This document shows positions 15,401 through 30,640 of a DNA stretch of 64,000 nucleotides, piece after piece; the first letter of the stretch is position 1, and every line of letters starts with the position of its first letter. Location: contig CM044879.1 in the NCBI GenBank assembly GCA_024500155.1, forward strand, positions 18,925,572-18,989,571. The letters run 5' to 3'. The notes under the pieces were generated by a model, which was not told where the DNA came from, did no database searches, and saw only the letters and a list, made by a program, of their open reading frames with translations. This stretch comes from Chenopodium formosanum (Eukaryota > Streptophyta > Magnoliopsida > Caryophyllales > Amaranthaceae). The position numbers and the translations under genes are program-made.

Positions 15401-18400
15401 ATTTGACTCAATTGGCTTTGTTGAATGCAATTAACTTTCAATTGATTTAAAAAACTTTATATGAATGTGTTTTTCTTTCATTTAACTCAATTAGCTTTGT
15501 TGATTGCATTTGACTTTCATTTGATTCAACAAGCTTTAATTAAATGTGTTTGACTTTAATTTGACTCAATTAGCTTTGTTGAATGTGTTTGATTTTCATT
15601 TGACTCAATTAGCATTATGGAATGCAATTGACTTTCATTTGATTCAAAAAGCTTTGTTTGAATGTATTTGACTTTCATTTGATTGTAAAAGCTTTGTTGA
15701 AAGTGTTTGACTTTCATTTAACTCAATTAGCTTTGTTGAATGCATTTGACTTTCATTTGATTCAAAATGATTTCTTTGAATGTGTTTTTCTTTCATTTTT
15801 CACAATTAGCTTTATTGAATGTGTTTGACTTTCATTTGACTCAATTAGCATTGTGGAATGCAATTGACTTTCACTTGATTCAAAAAGATTTGTTTGAATG
15901 TATTTGACTTTCATACGATTCTAAAGGCTATGTTGAAAGTGTTTGACTTTCATTTGACTCAATTAGCTTTGTTGAATGCATTTCACTTTCATTTGATTCA
16001 AAAAGCTTTGTTTGAATGTGTTTGACTTTCATTTGAATGAATTAGCTTTAATGTATGTGTTTGACTTACATTTGATTCAAAAACCTTTGTTTGAATGTGT
16101 TTGACTTTCATTTGACTCAATTAGCTTTGTTGAATGCATTTGACTTTCATTTGATTCAAAAAGCTTTGTTTAAATGTGTTTGACGTTCATTTGATTCTAA
16201 AACCTTTGCTGAAAGTGTTTGACTTTCATTTGACTAAGTTAGCTTTGTTGAATGCATTTGACTTTCATTTGTTTCAAAAAAATTTTTTGTTAGAATGTTT
16301 TTACTTTCATTTGACTCAATTAGCTTTGTTGAATGTGTATGACTTTCATTTGAGTCAATAAGTATTGTGGAATGCAATTGACTTTCATTTGATTCAAAAA
16401 GCTTTGTTTGAATGTATTTGACTTTCATTTGATTCTAAAAGATTTGTTGAAAGTGTTTGACTTTCATTTGACTCAATTAGCTTTAATGAGTACATTTGAC
16501 TTTTATTTGATTCAAAGACCTTTGTTTGAATGTCTTTGACTTTCATTTGACTCAATTAGCTTTGTTGAATGCAATTGACTTTCATTTGTTTCAAAAAGCA
16601 TTGTTTGAATGTGTTTGACTTTCATTTGACTCAATTAGCTTTGTTGAATGCAATTGACTTTCATTTGATTCAAAAAGCATTGTTTGAATGTGTTTGACTT
16701 TCATTTGATTATAAAATCTTTGTTGGAAGTGTTTGAGTTTCATTTGACTCAATTAGCTTTGTTGAATGCATTTGACTTTCATTTGATTCAAAAAGCATTG
16801 TTTGAATGTGTTTAACTTTCATTTTACTCTATTAGCTTTAATAAATGCATTTGACTTTCTTTTGATTCAAAAATCTTTGTTTGAATGTGTTTGACTTTCA
16901 TTTGACTCAAGAAGCTTTGTTTGAATATGTTTGACTTTTATTTGACTCAATTTGCTTTGTTGAATGCATTTGACTTTCATTTGATTTAAAAATCTTTGTT
17001 TGAACGTGTTTGACATTCATTTGACTCAATTAGCTTTGTAGAATGTGTTTGACTTTCATTTGATTCAATTAGCATTGTGGAATGCAATTGACTTTCATTT
17101 GATTCCAAAAGCAAAGTTTGAATGTGTTTGACTTTCATTTGACACAATTAGCTTTTTTGAATGCAATTGACTTTCATTTGATTCAAAAAGGATTGTTTAA
17201 TGTGTTTGACTTTCATTTGACTCAATTAGCTTTGTTGAATGCAATTGAGTTTCATTTGATTCAAAAAGCTTTGTTTGAATGTGTTTGACTTTCATATGAT
17301 TCTAAAAGCTATGTTGAAAGTGTTTGACTTTCATTTGACTCAATTAGCTTTGTTGAATGCATTTGACTTTCATTTGATTCAAAAAGCTATGTTTGAATGT
17401 GTTTGACTTTCATTTGACACAATTAAATTTGTATAATGCAATAGACTTTCATTTGATTCTCAAAGCTTTGTTGAAAGTGTTTGGCTTTCATTTGACTCAA
17501 TTAGCTTTGTTGAATGAATTTGACTTTCATTTGATTCAAAAAGCTTTGTTTGAATGTATTTGAATTTCATATGATTCTAAAAGCTATGTTGAAAGTGTTT
17601 GACTTTCATTTTACTCAATTAGCTTTGTTGAATGCATTTGACTTTCATTTGATTCAAAAAGATTTGTTTGAAAGTGTTGGACTTTCATTTGACTCAATTA
17701 GCTTTGTTGAATGTGTTTGACTTTCATTTGACTCAATTAGCATTGTGGAATGCAATGGACTTTTATTTGATTTAAAAAGCTTTGTTTAAATGTGTTTGAT
17801 CTTCATTTGATTCTAAAAGCTTTGTTGAATGTGTTTGACTTTCATTTGACTCAATTAGCTTTGTTGAATGCATTTGACTTTCGTTTGATTCAAAAAGCTT
17901 TGTTTGAATGTGTTTGACTTTCATTTGACTCAATTAGCTTTGTTGAATGAATTAACTTTCATTTGATTCAAAAAGCTTTGTTTGAATGAGTTTGACTTTC
18001 ATTTGACTCAATTAGCTTTGTTGAATGTATTTGACTTCATTTTATTCAAAAAGCTTTGTTTGAATGTGTTTGACTTTCATTTGACTCAATTAGCTTTGTT
18101 GAATGTGTTTGACTTTCATTTGATTTAATTAGCATTGTGGAATGTAATTGACTTTCATTTGGCTCAATTAGCTTTGTTGAATGCATTGAACTTTCATTTG
18201 ATTCAAAAAGCTTTATTTGAATGTGTTTAACTTTCGTTTGACTCTATTAGCTTTAATGAATGCATTTGAATTTCAATTTAAAAACCTTTGTTTGAATGTG
18301 TTTGACTTTATTTGACTCAAATAGGTATGTTGAATGCGTTTGACTTTCATTTGACTTAGTCAGCTTTGTTGAATGCAATTGACTTTCATTTTATTCAAAA

Positions 18401-18889
18401 AGCTTTGTTGAATGCATTTGACTCAATAAGCTTTGTTTGAATGTGTTTGACTTTCATTTGATTCAGTTAGCTTTGTTGAATGTGTTTGACTTTCATTTAA
18501 CTCAATTAGCATTGTTGAATGCAATTGACTTTCATTTGATTCAAAAAGCTTTGTTTGAATGTATTAAACTTTCATTTGATTCTAAAAGCTTTGTTGAAAG
18601 TGTTTGATTTTCATTTGACTGAATTAGCTTTGTTGAATGCATTAGACTTTCATTTGATTCAAAAAGCTTTGTTTGAAAGTGTTTGACTTTCATTTGACTC
18701 AATTAGCTTTGTTGAATGTGTTTGACTTTCATTTGAATCTAAAAGCTTTGTTGAAAGTGTTTGACTTTCATTTGACTCAATTCGCTTTGTTGAATGCATT
18801 TGACTTTCATTTGATTCAAAAACTTTGTTTGAATGTGTTTGACTTTCATTTGACTCAATTAGCTTTGTTGAATGCATTTAACTTTCATT
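12451..18889. repeat. 39-bp satellite array, six-monomer order visible
   Basis: Monomers of the same family in the same orientation. The recurring order of six variants (about 236 bp) is recognisable, but no long duplicated block stands out except a short repeat near 13880-14090, where about 117 bp is duplicated with the rare AAAAGTAATGATGAAAG unit. A few shortened units occur, for example near 18280 and 18400. No gene was seen. Confidence 0.9.
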
Positions 18890-21800
18890 TGATTAAAAAA
18901 GCTGTGTTTAAATTTGTTTGACTTTCATTTGACTCAATTACCTTTGTTGAATGTGTTTGACTTTAATTTGACTCAATTACTATTGTGGAATGCAATTGAC
19001 TTTCATTTCATTCAAAAAGCTTTGTTCGAATGTATTTGACTTTCATTTAACTTAATTAGCTTTGTTGAATGTGTTTGACTTTCATTTGATTAAAAATGCT
19101 TTGTTTAAATGTTTTTGACTTTCATTTGACTCAATTAGCATTGTGGAATGCAATTGACTTTCATTTGATTCAAAAACCTTTGTTTGAATGTATTTGACTT
19201 TCATACGATTCTAAAAGCTATGTTGAAACTATTTGACTTTCATTTGACTCAATTAGCTTTGTTGAATGCATTTGACTTTCATTTGATTAAAGTAGCTTGT
19301 TTGAATGTGTTTGACTTTCATTTGATTCAATTAGCTTTGTTGAATGTGTTTGACTTTCATTTGACTTAATTAGCATTGTGGAATACAATTGACTTTCATT
19401 TGATTCATAAAGCTTTGTTTGAATATGTCTGACGTTCATTTGACTCAATTAACTTTGTTGAATGTGCTTGACTTTCATTTGACTCAATAAGCATTGTGGA
19501 ATGCAATTGACTTTCATTTGATGCAAAAAGCTTTGTTTGAATGTATTTGAATTTCATATGATTCTAAAAGCTATGTTGAAAGTGTTTGACTTTCATTTGA
19601 CTCAATTAGCTTTGTTGAATGCATTTGGCTTTCATTTGATTCAAAAAAATTTGTTTGAAAGTGTTTGACTTTCATTTGACTCAATTAGCTTTGTTAAATG
19701 TGTTTGACTTTCATTTGACTCAATTAGCATTGTGGAATGCAATTAACTTTCATTTGATTCAAAAAGCTTTTTTTGAATGTATTAAACTTTCATTTGATTC
19801 TAAAAGCTTTGTTGAAAGTGTTTGATTTTCATTTGACTGAATTAGCTTTGTTGAATGCATTTGACTTTCATTTGATTCAAAAAGCTTTGTTTGAAAGTGT
19901 TTGACTTTCATTTGACTCAATTAGCTTTGTTGAATGTGTTTGACTTTCATTTGAATCTAAAAGCTTTGTTGAAAGTGTTTGACGTTCATTTAACTAAATT
20001 AGCTATGTTGAATGCATTTGACTTTCATTTGTTTCAAAAAGCTTTGTTTGAATGTGTTTGACTTTCATTTGACTCAATTAGCTTTGTTGAAAGCATTTAA
20101 CTTTCATTTGATTCAAAAAGCTTTGTTTGAATGTGTTTGACTTTCATTTGACTCAATTAGCTTTGTTGAATGTGTTTGACTTTCATTTGACTCAATTAGC
20201 TTTGTTTGAATGTATTTGACTTTCATTTGATTCTAAAATCTTTGTTGAAAGTGTTTGACTTTCATTTAACTTAATTAGCTTTGTTGAATGCATTTGACTT
20301 TCTTTTGATTCAAAATGCATTGTTTGAATGTATTTGACTTTCATTTGTCATAATTAACTTTGTTGAATGTTTTTTACTTTCATTTGACTCAATTAGCATT
20401 GTGGAATGCAATTGACTTTCATTTGATTCATAAAGCTTTGTTGAATGTATTTGACTTTCATTTGATTCAAAAGGCTTTGTTAAAAGTGTTTAACTTTCAT
20501 TTGACTCAATTAGCTTTGTTGATTGCATTTGAATTTCATTTGATTCAGAAAGCTTAATTTGAATGTGTTTGACTTTCATTTGACTTAAATAAGCTTTGTT
20601 GAATGTGTTTGAATTTCATTTGACTCAATTAGCATGATGGAAAGCAATTGACTTTCATTTGATTCAAAAAGCTCTGTTCGAATGTACTTGACTTTCATTT
20701 GATTCTAAAAGCTTTGTTGAAAGTGTTAGACTTTCATTTGAATCAATTAGCTTTGTTGAATGCATTTGACTATGATTTGATTCAACAAGCTTTGTTTGAA
20801 TGTGTTTGACTTTCATTTGACTCAATTAGCTTTGTTGAATGTGTTTGACTTTCATTTGACTCGATTAGCATGGTAGAATGTAATTGACATTCATTTGATT
20901 CAAAAAGCTTTGTTTGAATGTATTTGACTTTCATTTGATTCTAAAAGCTTTGTTGAAAGTGTTGGACTTTCATTTGACTCAATTAGCATTGTTGAATGTG
21001 TTTGACTTTCATTTGACTCATTTAGCATGGTGGAATGTAATTGACATTCATTTGATTCAAAAAGCTTTGTTTGAATGTATTTGACTTTCATTTGATTCTA
21101 AAAGCTTTGTTGAAAGTGTTGGACTTTCATTTGACTCAATTAGCTTTGTTGAATGCATTTGACTTTCATTTGATTCAAAAAGCTTTGTTTGAATGTGTTT
21201 GATTTTCATTTGACTCAAATAGCTTTGTTTTATGTGTTTGACTTTCATTTGACTCAATTAGCATTGTGGAATGCAATTGACTTTCATTTTATTCAAAAAG
21301 CTTTGTTTGAATGTATTTGACTTTCATTTGATTCTAAAAGCTTTGTTGAAAGTTTGACTTTCATTTGACTCAATTCGCTTTGTTGAATGCATTTGACTTT
21401 TATTTGATTCAAAAAGCTTTGTTTGAATGTATTTGACTTTCATTTGTCTCATTTAGCTTTGTTTAATGTGTTTGACTTTCGTTTGACTCAATCAGCATTG
21501 TAGAATGCAATTGAATTTCATTTTATTCAAAAAGCTTTTTTGAATGTATTTGACTTTCATTTGATTCTAAAAGCGTTGTTGAAAGTGTTTCACGTTTATT
21601 TCACTCAATTAGCTTTGTTGAATGCATTTGACTTTCATTTGATTCAAAAAGCTTTATTTGAATGTGTTTGACTTTCATTTGACTCAACTAGATTCTTTGA
21701 ATGTGTTTAACTTTCATTTGACTCAATTAGCTTTGTTGAATGCAATGGACTTTCATTTGATTCAAAAAGCTTTGTTTGAATGTATTTGCCTTTCATTTGA

Positions 21801-24800
21801 TTCAAAAAGCTTTGTTTGAATGTGTATGACTTTCATTTGACTCAATTAGCTTTGTTGAATGTGTTTGAGTTTCTTTTGACTCAATTAGCACTGTGGAATG
21901 CAACTGACTTTCATTTTATTCTAAAAGCTTTGTTGAAAGTGTTTGATTTTCAATTGACTAAATTAGCTTTGTTGAATGCATTTGACTATCATTTGATTCA
22001 AAAGGCTTTATTTGAATGTGTTTGACTTTCATTTAACTCAATTAGCTTTGTTGAATGTGTTTGACTTTCATTTGATTCTAAAAGCTTAGTTGAAAGTGTT
22101 TGTTTTTCATTTGACTCAATTAGCTTTGTTGAATGCATTTGACTTTCATTTGATTCAAAAAGCTTTTTTTGAATGTGTTTTACTTTCATTTGACTCTATT
22201 AGCTTTAATGAATGCATTTGACTTTCATTTGATTCAAAAACCGTTGTTTGAATGTGTTTGACTTTCATTGACTCGATTATCTTTGTTGAATGTGTTTGCC
22301 TTTCATTTGACTCAATTAGCATTGTGGAATGCAATTGACTTTAATTTGATTTAAAAAGCTATGTTTGAATGGATTTGACTTTTATTTGATTCTAAAAGCT
22401 TTGTTAAAAGTGTTTGACTTTCATTTGAATCAATTAGCTTTGTTGAATGCATTTGACTTTCATTTGATTCAAAAAACTTTGTTGAAGGTGTTTGACTTTC
22501 ATTTGAATCAATTAGCGTTGTTGAGAGCATTTAACTTTTATTTGATTCAAAAAGTTTATTTGAATGTGTTTGACTTTAATTTGACTCAATTAGCTTTGTT
22601 AAATGCATTTGACTTTCATTTGATTCAAATAGCTTTGTTTGAATGTGTTTGACTTTTATTTGACTCAATTAGCTTTGTTGAATGTGTTTGACTTTCATTT
22701 GACTCAATTAGCTTTGTTGAATGCAATCGACTTTCATTTTATTCAATAAGATTTGTTTGAATGTGTTTGACTTTCATTTGACTCAATTAGCTTTGTTGAA
22801 TGCATTTAACTTTCATTTGATTCAAAAATCTTTGATTGAATGTGTTTGACTTTCATTTAATTCTAACATCTTTGTTGAAAGTGTTTGACTTTCATTTGAC
22901 TCATTTAGCTTTGTTGAATGCATTTGACTTTCATTTGATTCAAAAAACTTTGTTTGAATGTGTTTGACTTTCATTTGACTCAATAAGCTTTGTTAAATGC
23001 ATTTAACTTTCATTTGATTAAAAAAGCTTTGTTTAAATGTGTTTGACTTTCATTTGACTCAATTACCTTTGTTGAATGTGTTTGACTTTAATTTGACTCA
23101 ATTACTATTATGGAATGCAATTGACTTTCATTTCATTCAAAAAGCTTTGTTCGAATGTATTTGACTTTCATTTGATTCTAAAAGCTTTGTTGAAAGTGTT
23201 TGACTTTCATTTAACTTAATTAACTTTGTTGAATGTGTTTGACTTTCATTTGATTAAAAATGCTTTGTTTAAATGTTTTTGACTTTCATTTGACTCAATT
23301 AGCATTGTGGAATGCAATTGACTTTCATTTGATTCAAAAACCTTTGTTTGAATGTATTTGACTTTCTTACGATTCTAAAAGCTATGTTGAAAGTATTTGA
23401 CTTTCATTTGACTCAATTAGCTTTGTTGAATTCATTTGACTTTCATTTGATTAAAGTAGCTTGTTTGAATGTGTTTGACTTTCATTTGACTCAATTAGCT
23501 TTGTTGAATGTGTTTGACTTTCATTTGACTTAATTAGCATTGTGGAATGCAATTGACTTTCATTTGATTCATAAAGCTTTGTTTGAATATGTCTGATGTT
23601 CATTTGACTCAATTAACTTTGTTGAATGTGCTTGACTTTCATTTGACTCAATAAGCATTGTGGAATGCAATTGACTTTCATTTGATGCAAAAAGCTTTGT
23701 TTGAATGTATTTGAATTTCATATGATTCTAAAAGCTATGTTGAAAGTGTTTGACTTTCATTTGACGCAATTAGCTTTGTTGAATGCATTTGGCTTTCATT
23801 TGATTCAAAAAACTTTGTTTGAAAGTGTTTGACTTTCATTTGACTCAATTAGCTTTGTTGGATGTGTTTGACTTTCATTTGACTCAATTAGCATTGTGGA
23901 ATGCAATTAACTTTCATTTGATTCAAAAAGCTTTTTTTGAATGTATTAAACTTTCATTTGATTCTTAAAGCTTTGTTGAAAGTGTTTGATTTTCGATTGA
24001 CTCAATTAGCTTTGTTGAATGCATTTGACTTTCATTTGATTCAAAAAGCTTTGTTTGAAAGTGTTTGACTTTCATTTGACTCAATTAGCTTTGTTGAATG
24101 TGTTTGACTTTCATTTGAATCTAAAAGCTTTGTTGAAAGTGTTTGACGTTCATTTAACTAAATTAGCTATGTTGAATGCATTTGACTTTCATTTGTTTCA
24201 AAAAGCTTTGTTTGAATGTGTTTGACTTTCATTTGACTCAATTAGCTTTGTTGAAAGCATTTAACTTTCATTTGATTCAAAAGGCTTTGTTTGAATGTGT
24301 TTGACTTTCATTTGACTCAATTAGCTTTGTTGAATGTGTTTGACTTTTATTTGACTCAATTAGCTTTGTTTGAATGTATTTGACTTTTATTTGATTCTAA
24401 AAGCTTTGTTGAAAGTGTTTGACTTTCATTTAACTTAATTAGCTTTGTTGAATGCATTTGACTTTCTTTTGATTCAAAATGCATTGTTTGAATGTATTTG
24501 ACTTTCATTTGTCATAATTAACTTTGTTGAATGTTTTTTACTTTCATTTGACTCAATTAGCATTCTGAAATGCAATTGACTTTCATTTGATTCATAAAGC
24601 TTTGTTGAATGCATTTGACTTTCATTTGATTCAAAAAGCTTTGTTAAAAGTGTTTAACTTTCATTCTACTCAATTAGCTTTGTTGATTGCATTTGAATTT
24701 CATTTGATTCAGAAAGCTTAATTTGAATGTGTTTGACTTTTATTTGACTTAAATAAGCTTTGTTGAATGTGTTTGAATTTCATTTGACTCAATTAGCATT

Positions 24801-27220
24801 ATGGAAAGCATTTGACTTTCATTTGATTCAAAAAGCTCTGTTCGAATGTACTTGACTTTCATTTGATTCTAAAAGCTTTAATTAAAGTGTTACACTTTCA
24901 TTTGACTCAATTAGCTTTGTTGAATGCATTTGACTATGATTTGATCCAACAAGCTTTCTTTGAATGTGTTTGACTTTCACTTGACTCAATTAGCTTTGTT
25001 GAATGTGTTTGACTTTCATTTGACTCGATTAGCATGGTAGAATGTAATTGACATTCATTTGATTTAAAAAGCTTTGTTTGAATGTATTTGACTTTCATTT
25101 GATTCTAAAAGCTTTGTTGAAAGTGTTGGACTTTCATTTAACTCAATTAGCATTGTTGAATGTGTTTGACTTTCATTTGACTCATTTAGCATGGTGGAAT
25201 GTAATTGACATTCATTTGATTCAAAAAGCTTTGTTTGAATGTATTTGACTTTCATTTGATTCTAAAAGCTTTGTTGAAAGTGTTGGACTTTCATTTGACT
25301 CAATTAGCTTTGTTGAATGCATTTGACTTTCATTTGATTCAAAAAGCTTTGTTTGAATGTGTTTGATTTTCATTTGACTCAAATAGCTTTGTTTTATGTG
25401 TTTGACTTTCATATGACTCAATTAGCATTGTGGAATGCAATTGACTTTCATTTTATTCAAAAAGCTTTGTTTGAATGTATTTGACTTTCATTTAATTCTA
25501 AAAGCTTTGTTGAAAGTTTGACTTTCATTTGACTCAATTCGCTTTGTTGAATGCATTTGACTTTTATTTGATTTAAAAAGCTTTGTTTGAATGTATTTGA
25601 CTTTCATTTGTCTCAATTAGCTTTGTTTAATGTGTTTGACTTTCGTTTGACTCAATCAGCATTGTAGAATGCAATTGAATTTCATTTTATTCAAAAAGCT
25701 TTTTTGAATGTATTTGACTTTCATTTGATTCTAAAAGCGTTGTTGAAAGTGTTTGACGTTCATTTGACTTAATTAGCTTTGTTGAATGCATTTGACTTTC
25801 ATTTGATTCAAAAAACTTTATTTGAATGTGTTTGACTTTCATTTGACTCAACTAGATTCTTTGAATGTGTTAAACTTTCATTTGACTCAATTAGCTTTGT
25901 TGAATGCAATGGATTTTCATTTGATTCAAAAAGCTTTGTTTGAATGTATTTGCCTTTCATTTGATTCAAAAAGCTTTGTTTGAATGTGTATGACTTTCAT
26001 TTGACTCAATTAGCTTTGTTGAATGTGTTTGAGTTTCTTTTGACTCAATTAGCACTGTGGAATGCAATTGACTTTCATTTTATTCTAAAAGCTTTGTTGA
26101 AAGTGTTTGATTTTCATTTGACTAAATTAGCTTTGTTGAATGCATTTGACTATCATTTGATTCAAAAGGCTTTATTTGAATGTGTTTGACTTTCATTTAA
26201 CTCAATTAGCTTTGTTGAATGTGTTTGACTTTCATTTGATTCTAAAAGCTTAGTTGAAAGTGTTTGTTTTTCATTTGACTCAATTAGCTTTGTTGAATGC
26301 ATTTGACTTTCATTTGATTCAAAAAGCTTTTTTTGAATGTGTTTTACTTTCATTTGACTCTATTAGCTTTAATGAATGCATTTGACTTTCATTTGATTCA
26401 AAAACCGTTGTTTGAATGTGTTTGACTTTCATTGACTCGATTATCTTTGTTGAATGTGTTTGCCTTTCATTTGACTCAATTAGCATTGTGGAATGCAATT
26501 GACTTTAATTACATTCAAAAAGCTATGTTTGAATGGATTTGACTTTCATATTATTCTAAAAGCTTTGTTAAAAGTGTTTGACTTTCATTTGACTCAATTA
26601 GCTTTGTTGAATGCATTTAACTTTCATTTGATTCAAAAAACTTTGTTGAAGGTGTTTGACTTTCATTTGAATCAATTAGCGTTGTCGAGAGCATTTAACT
26701 TTTATTTGATTCAAAAAGCTTTATTTAAATGTGTTTGACTTTAATTAGACTCAATTAGCTTTGTTAAATGCATTTGACTTTCATTGGATTCAAAAAGATT
26801 TGCTTGAAAGTGTTTGACTTTCATTTGACTCAATTAACTTTGTTGAATGCATTTGACTTTCATTTTATTTAAAAACCATTTTTTGAATGTGTTAGACTTT
26901 CATTTGACTCAATTAGCTTTGTTGAATGCAATTGACTTTCATTTGATTTAATTAGCTTAGTTTGAATGTGTTTGACTTTCATTTGACTCAACTAGCTTTG
27001 TTGAATGTGTTTGACTTTCATTTGACTCGATTAGCTTTGTTGAAAGCAATCGACTTTCATTTTATTCAAAAAGATTTGTTTGAATGTGTTTGACTTTCAT
27101 TTAACTCAATTAGCTATGTTGAATGCATTTGACTTTCATTTGATTCAAAAATCTTTGTTTGAATGTGTTTGACTTTCATTTAATTCTAACATCTTTGTTG
27201 AAACTGTTTGACTTTTTTTT
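18890..27220. repeat. Tandem duplication of a roughly 4164-bp satellite block
   Basis: The segment from about 18890 to 23050 is repeated from about 23050 to 27220. Offsets are 4127 at the left end and 4164 over most of the block, because the second copy carries one extra 37-39 bp monomer near 23175. It rises to about 4320 near the right end through further monomer gains. Landmarks shared by both copies include a GATTAAAGTAGCTTG unit (19285 and 23449), a short AAAGTTTGAC unit (21350 and 25513) and paired TTAGCATGGTGGAATG units. Divergence is visibly greater than in the 1497-bp pair at 58055-61048. Confidence 0.9.
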
Positions 27221-30200
27221 GACTCAATTAGCATTGTGAAATGCAATGGAATTTCATTTGATTCAAAAAGCCTTGTTTGAATGTGTTTGACTTTCATTTG
27301 ACTCAATTAGCTTTGTTGAATGTTTTTTACTTTCATTTGATTGTAAAAGCTTTGTTGAAAGTGTTTGACTTTAATTTAACTCAATTAGCTTTGTTAAATG
27401 CATTTGAGTTTCATTTGATTCAAATAACTTTGTTTGAATGTGTTTGACTTTCATTTGACTTCATTAGCTTTGTTAAATGCATTTGACTTTCATTTGATTC
27501 AAAAAGCTTTGTTTGAATGTGTTTGACTTTCATTTGACTCAATTAGCTTTGTTGAATGTGTTTGACTTTTATTTGACTCAAGTAGCATTGTGGAATGCAA
27601 TTGACGTTCATTTGATTCTAAAAGCTTTGTTTGAATGTATTTGTATTTCATTTGACTCTAAAAGCTTTGTTGAAATTGTTTGACTTTCATTTAACTCAAT
27701 CAACTTTGTTGAATGCATTTGATTTTCATTTGATTTAAAATGCTTTGTTTGAATGTGTTTCACTTTCATTTGTCTCATTTAGCTTTGTTGAATGTGTTTG
27801 ACTTTTATTTGACTCAATTAGCATTGTGGAATTCAATTGACTTTGATTTGGTTCAAAAAGCTTTGTTTGAATGTATTTGACTTTCATACGATTCTAAAAG
27901 CTATGTTGAAAGTATATGACTTTCATTTGACTCAATTAGCTATGTTGAATGCATTTGACTTTCTTTGATTCAAAATGCTTTGTTTGAATGTGTTTGGCTT
28001 TCATTTGACTCAATTAGCTTTGTTTATTATGTTTGACTTTCATTTGACTTAATTAGCATTGTGGAATGCAATTGACTTTCTTTTGATTCATGAAGATTTG
28101 TTTGAATTTGTCTGACGTTCATTTGACTTAATTAACTTTGTTGAATGTGTTTGGCTTTCATTTGACTTAATTAGCATGGTGGAATACCATTGATTTTATT
28201 TGATTCAAAAAGCTTTGTTTGAATGTAGTTGAATTTCATATGATTCTAAAAGCTATGTTGAAAGTGTTTGACTTTCATTTGACTCAATTAGCTTTGTTAA
28301 ATGCATTTTACTTTCATTTGACTCAATTAGCTTTGTTAAATGCATTCAAAAAGATTTGTTTGAAAGTATTTGACTTTCATTTGACTCAATTAGCATTTTA
28401 GAATGCAATTGACTTTCATTTGATTTAAAAAGCTTTGTTTGAATGTATATGTCTTTCATTTGACTCAATTAGCTTTGTTGAATGTGTTTGACTTTCATTT
28501 GACTTAACTAGCATTGTGGAATGCAATTGACTTTCATTTGACTTAATTAGCTTTGTTGAATGCAATTGACTTTCATTTGATTCAAAAAGATTTGTTTGAA
28601 TGTGTTTGACTTTCATTTGACTCAATTAGCTTTTTGAATGCGTTTGACTTTAATTTGACTCAGTTAGTTTTGTTGAATGCAATTGACTTTCATTTGATTC
28701 AAAAAGTTTTGTTGAATGTATTTGACTTTCATTTGACTCAATAAGCTTTGTTTGAATGTGTTTGACTTTCATTTGATTTAGTTAGCTTTGTTGAATGTGT
28801 TTGACTTTCATTTGACTCAATTAGCATTGTGGAATGGAATCGACTTTCATTATATTCAAAAACCTTTGTTTGAATGTAACTTTCATTTGATTCTAAAAGC
28901 TTTGTTGAAAGTGTTTGACTTTTATTTGACTCAATTACCTTTGTTGAATAAATTTGATTTTCATTTGATTCAAAAAGCTTTGTTTGAAAGTGTTTGACAT
29001 TCATTTCACTCAATTAGCTTTGTTGAATATGTTTGACTTTCATTTGATTCTAAAAGCTTTGTTGAAAGTGTTTGACTTTCATTGAACTCAATTAGCTTTG
29101 TTGAATGCATTTGACTTTCATTTGATTCAAAATGTTTTGTTTGAATGTGTTTGACTTTCACTTAACTCAATGTGCTTTGTTGAATGTGTTTGACTTTCAT
29201 TTGACTCAATCAGCATTGTGGAATTCAATTGACTTTGATTTGATTCAAAAAGCTTTGTTTGAATGTATTTGACTTTCATACGACTCTAAAAGCTATGTTG
29301 AAACTATATGACTTTCATTTGACTCAATTAGCTTTGTTGAATGCATTTGACTTTCTTTGATTCAAAATGCTTTGTTTGAATGTGTTTGACTTTCATTTGA
29401 CTCAATTAGCTTTGTTTATTATGTTTGACTTTCATTTGACTTAATTAGCATTGTGGAATGCAATTGACTTTCTTTTGATTCATAAAGATTTGTTTGAATT
29501 TGTCTGACATTCATTTGACTCAAATAACTTTGTTGAATGTGTTAGGCTTTCATTTGACTTAATTAGCATGGTGGAATACCATTGACTTTCATTTGATTCA
29601 AAAAGCTTTGTTTGAATGTAGTTGAATTTCATATGATTCTAAAAGCTATGTTGAAAGTGTTTGACTTTCATTTGACTCAATTAGCTTTGTTAAATGCATT
29701 TGACTTTCATTTGACTCAATTAGCTTTGTTAAATGCATTCAAAAAGATTTGTTTGAAAGTGTTTGACTTTCATTTGCCTCAATTAGCTTTGTTGAATGTG
29801 TTTGACTTTCATTTGACTCAATTAGCATTTTGGAATGCAATTGACTTTCATTTGATTTAAAAAGCTTTGTTTGAATGTATATATCTTTCATTTGACTCAA
29901 TTAGCTTTGTTGAATGTATTTGAATTTCATTTGACTTAATTAGCATTGTGGAATGCAATTGACTTTCATTTGACCCAATTAGCTTTGTTGAATGCAATTG
30001 ACTTTCATTTGATTCAAAAAGATTTGTTTGAATGTGTTTGACTTTCATTTGACGCAATTACTTTGTTGAATGCTTTTGACTTTAATTTAACTCATTTAGC
30101 TTTGCTGAATGCAATTGACTTTCATTTGATTCAAAAAGCTTTGTTGAATGTATTTGACTTTCATTTGACTCAATAAGCTTTGTTTGAATGTGTTTGACTT

Positions 30201-30640
30201 TCATTTGATTTAGTTAGCTTTGTTGAATGTGTTTAACTTTCATTTAACTCAATTAGCATTGTGGAATGGAAACGACTTTCATTAGATTCAAAAAGCTCTG
30301 TTTGAATGTAACTTTCATTTGATTCTAAAAGCTTTGTTGAAAGTGTTTGACTTTTATTTGACTCAATTACCTTTGTTGAATGAATTTGATTTTCATTTGA
30401 TTCAAAAAGCTTTGTTTGATAGTGTTTGACATTCATTTCACTCAATTAGCTTTGTTGAATATGTTTGACTTTCATTTGACTCTAAAAGCTTGGTTGAAAG
30501 TGTTTCACTTTCATTGAACTCAATTAGCTTTGTTGAATGCATTTGACTTTCATTTGATTCAAAATGTTTTGTTTGAATGTGTTTGACTTTCATTTAACTC
30601 AATGTGCTTAGTCTAATGTGTTTGACTTTCATTTGACTCA
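27221..30640. repeat. 39-bp satellite with a 1.4-kb tandem duplication
   Basis: From about 27785 to 29210 the array is repeated at 29210 to 30640 (offset 1393 to 1432, changing through monomer indels). Shared rare units include a truncated AATGCATTCAAAAAGA monomer (28340 and 29735), GTTTATTATGTTTGAC (28023 and 29415) and a shortened GAATGTAACTTTCATTTG unit (28873 and 30305). The 27221-27785 stretch is ordinary satellite. No gene was seen. Confidence 0.9.
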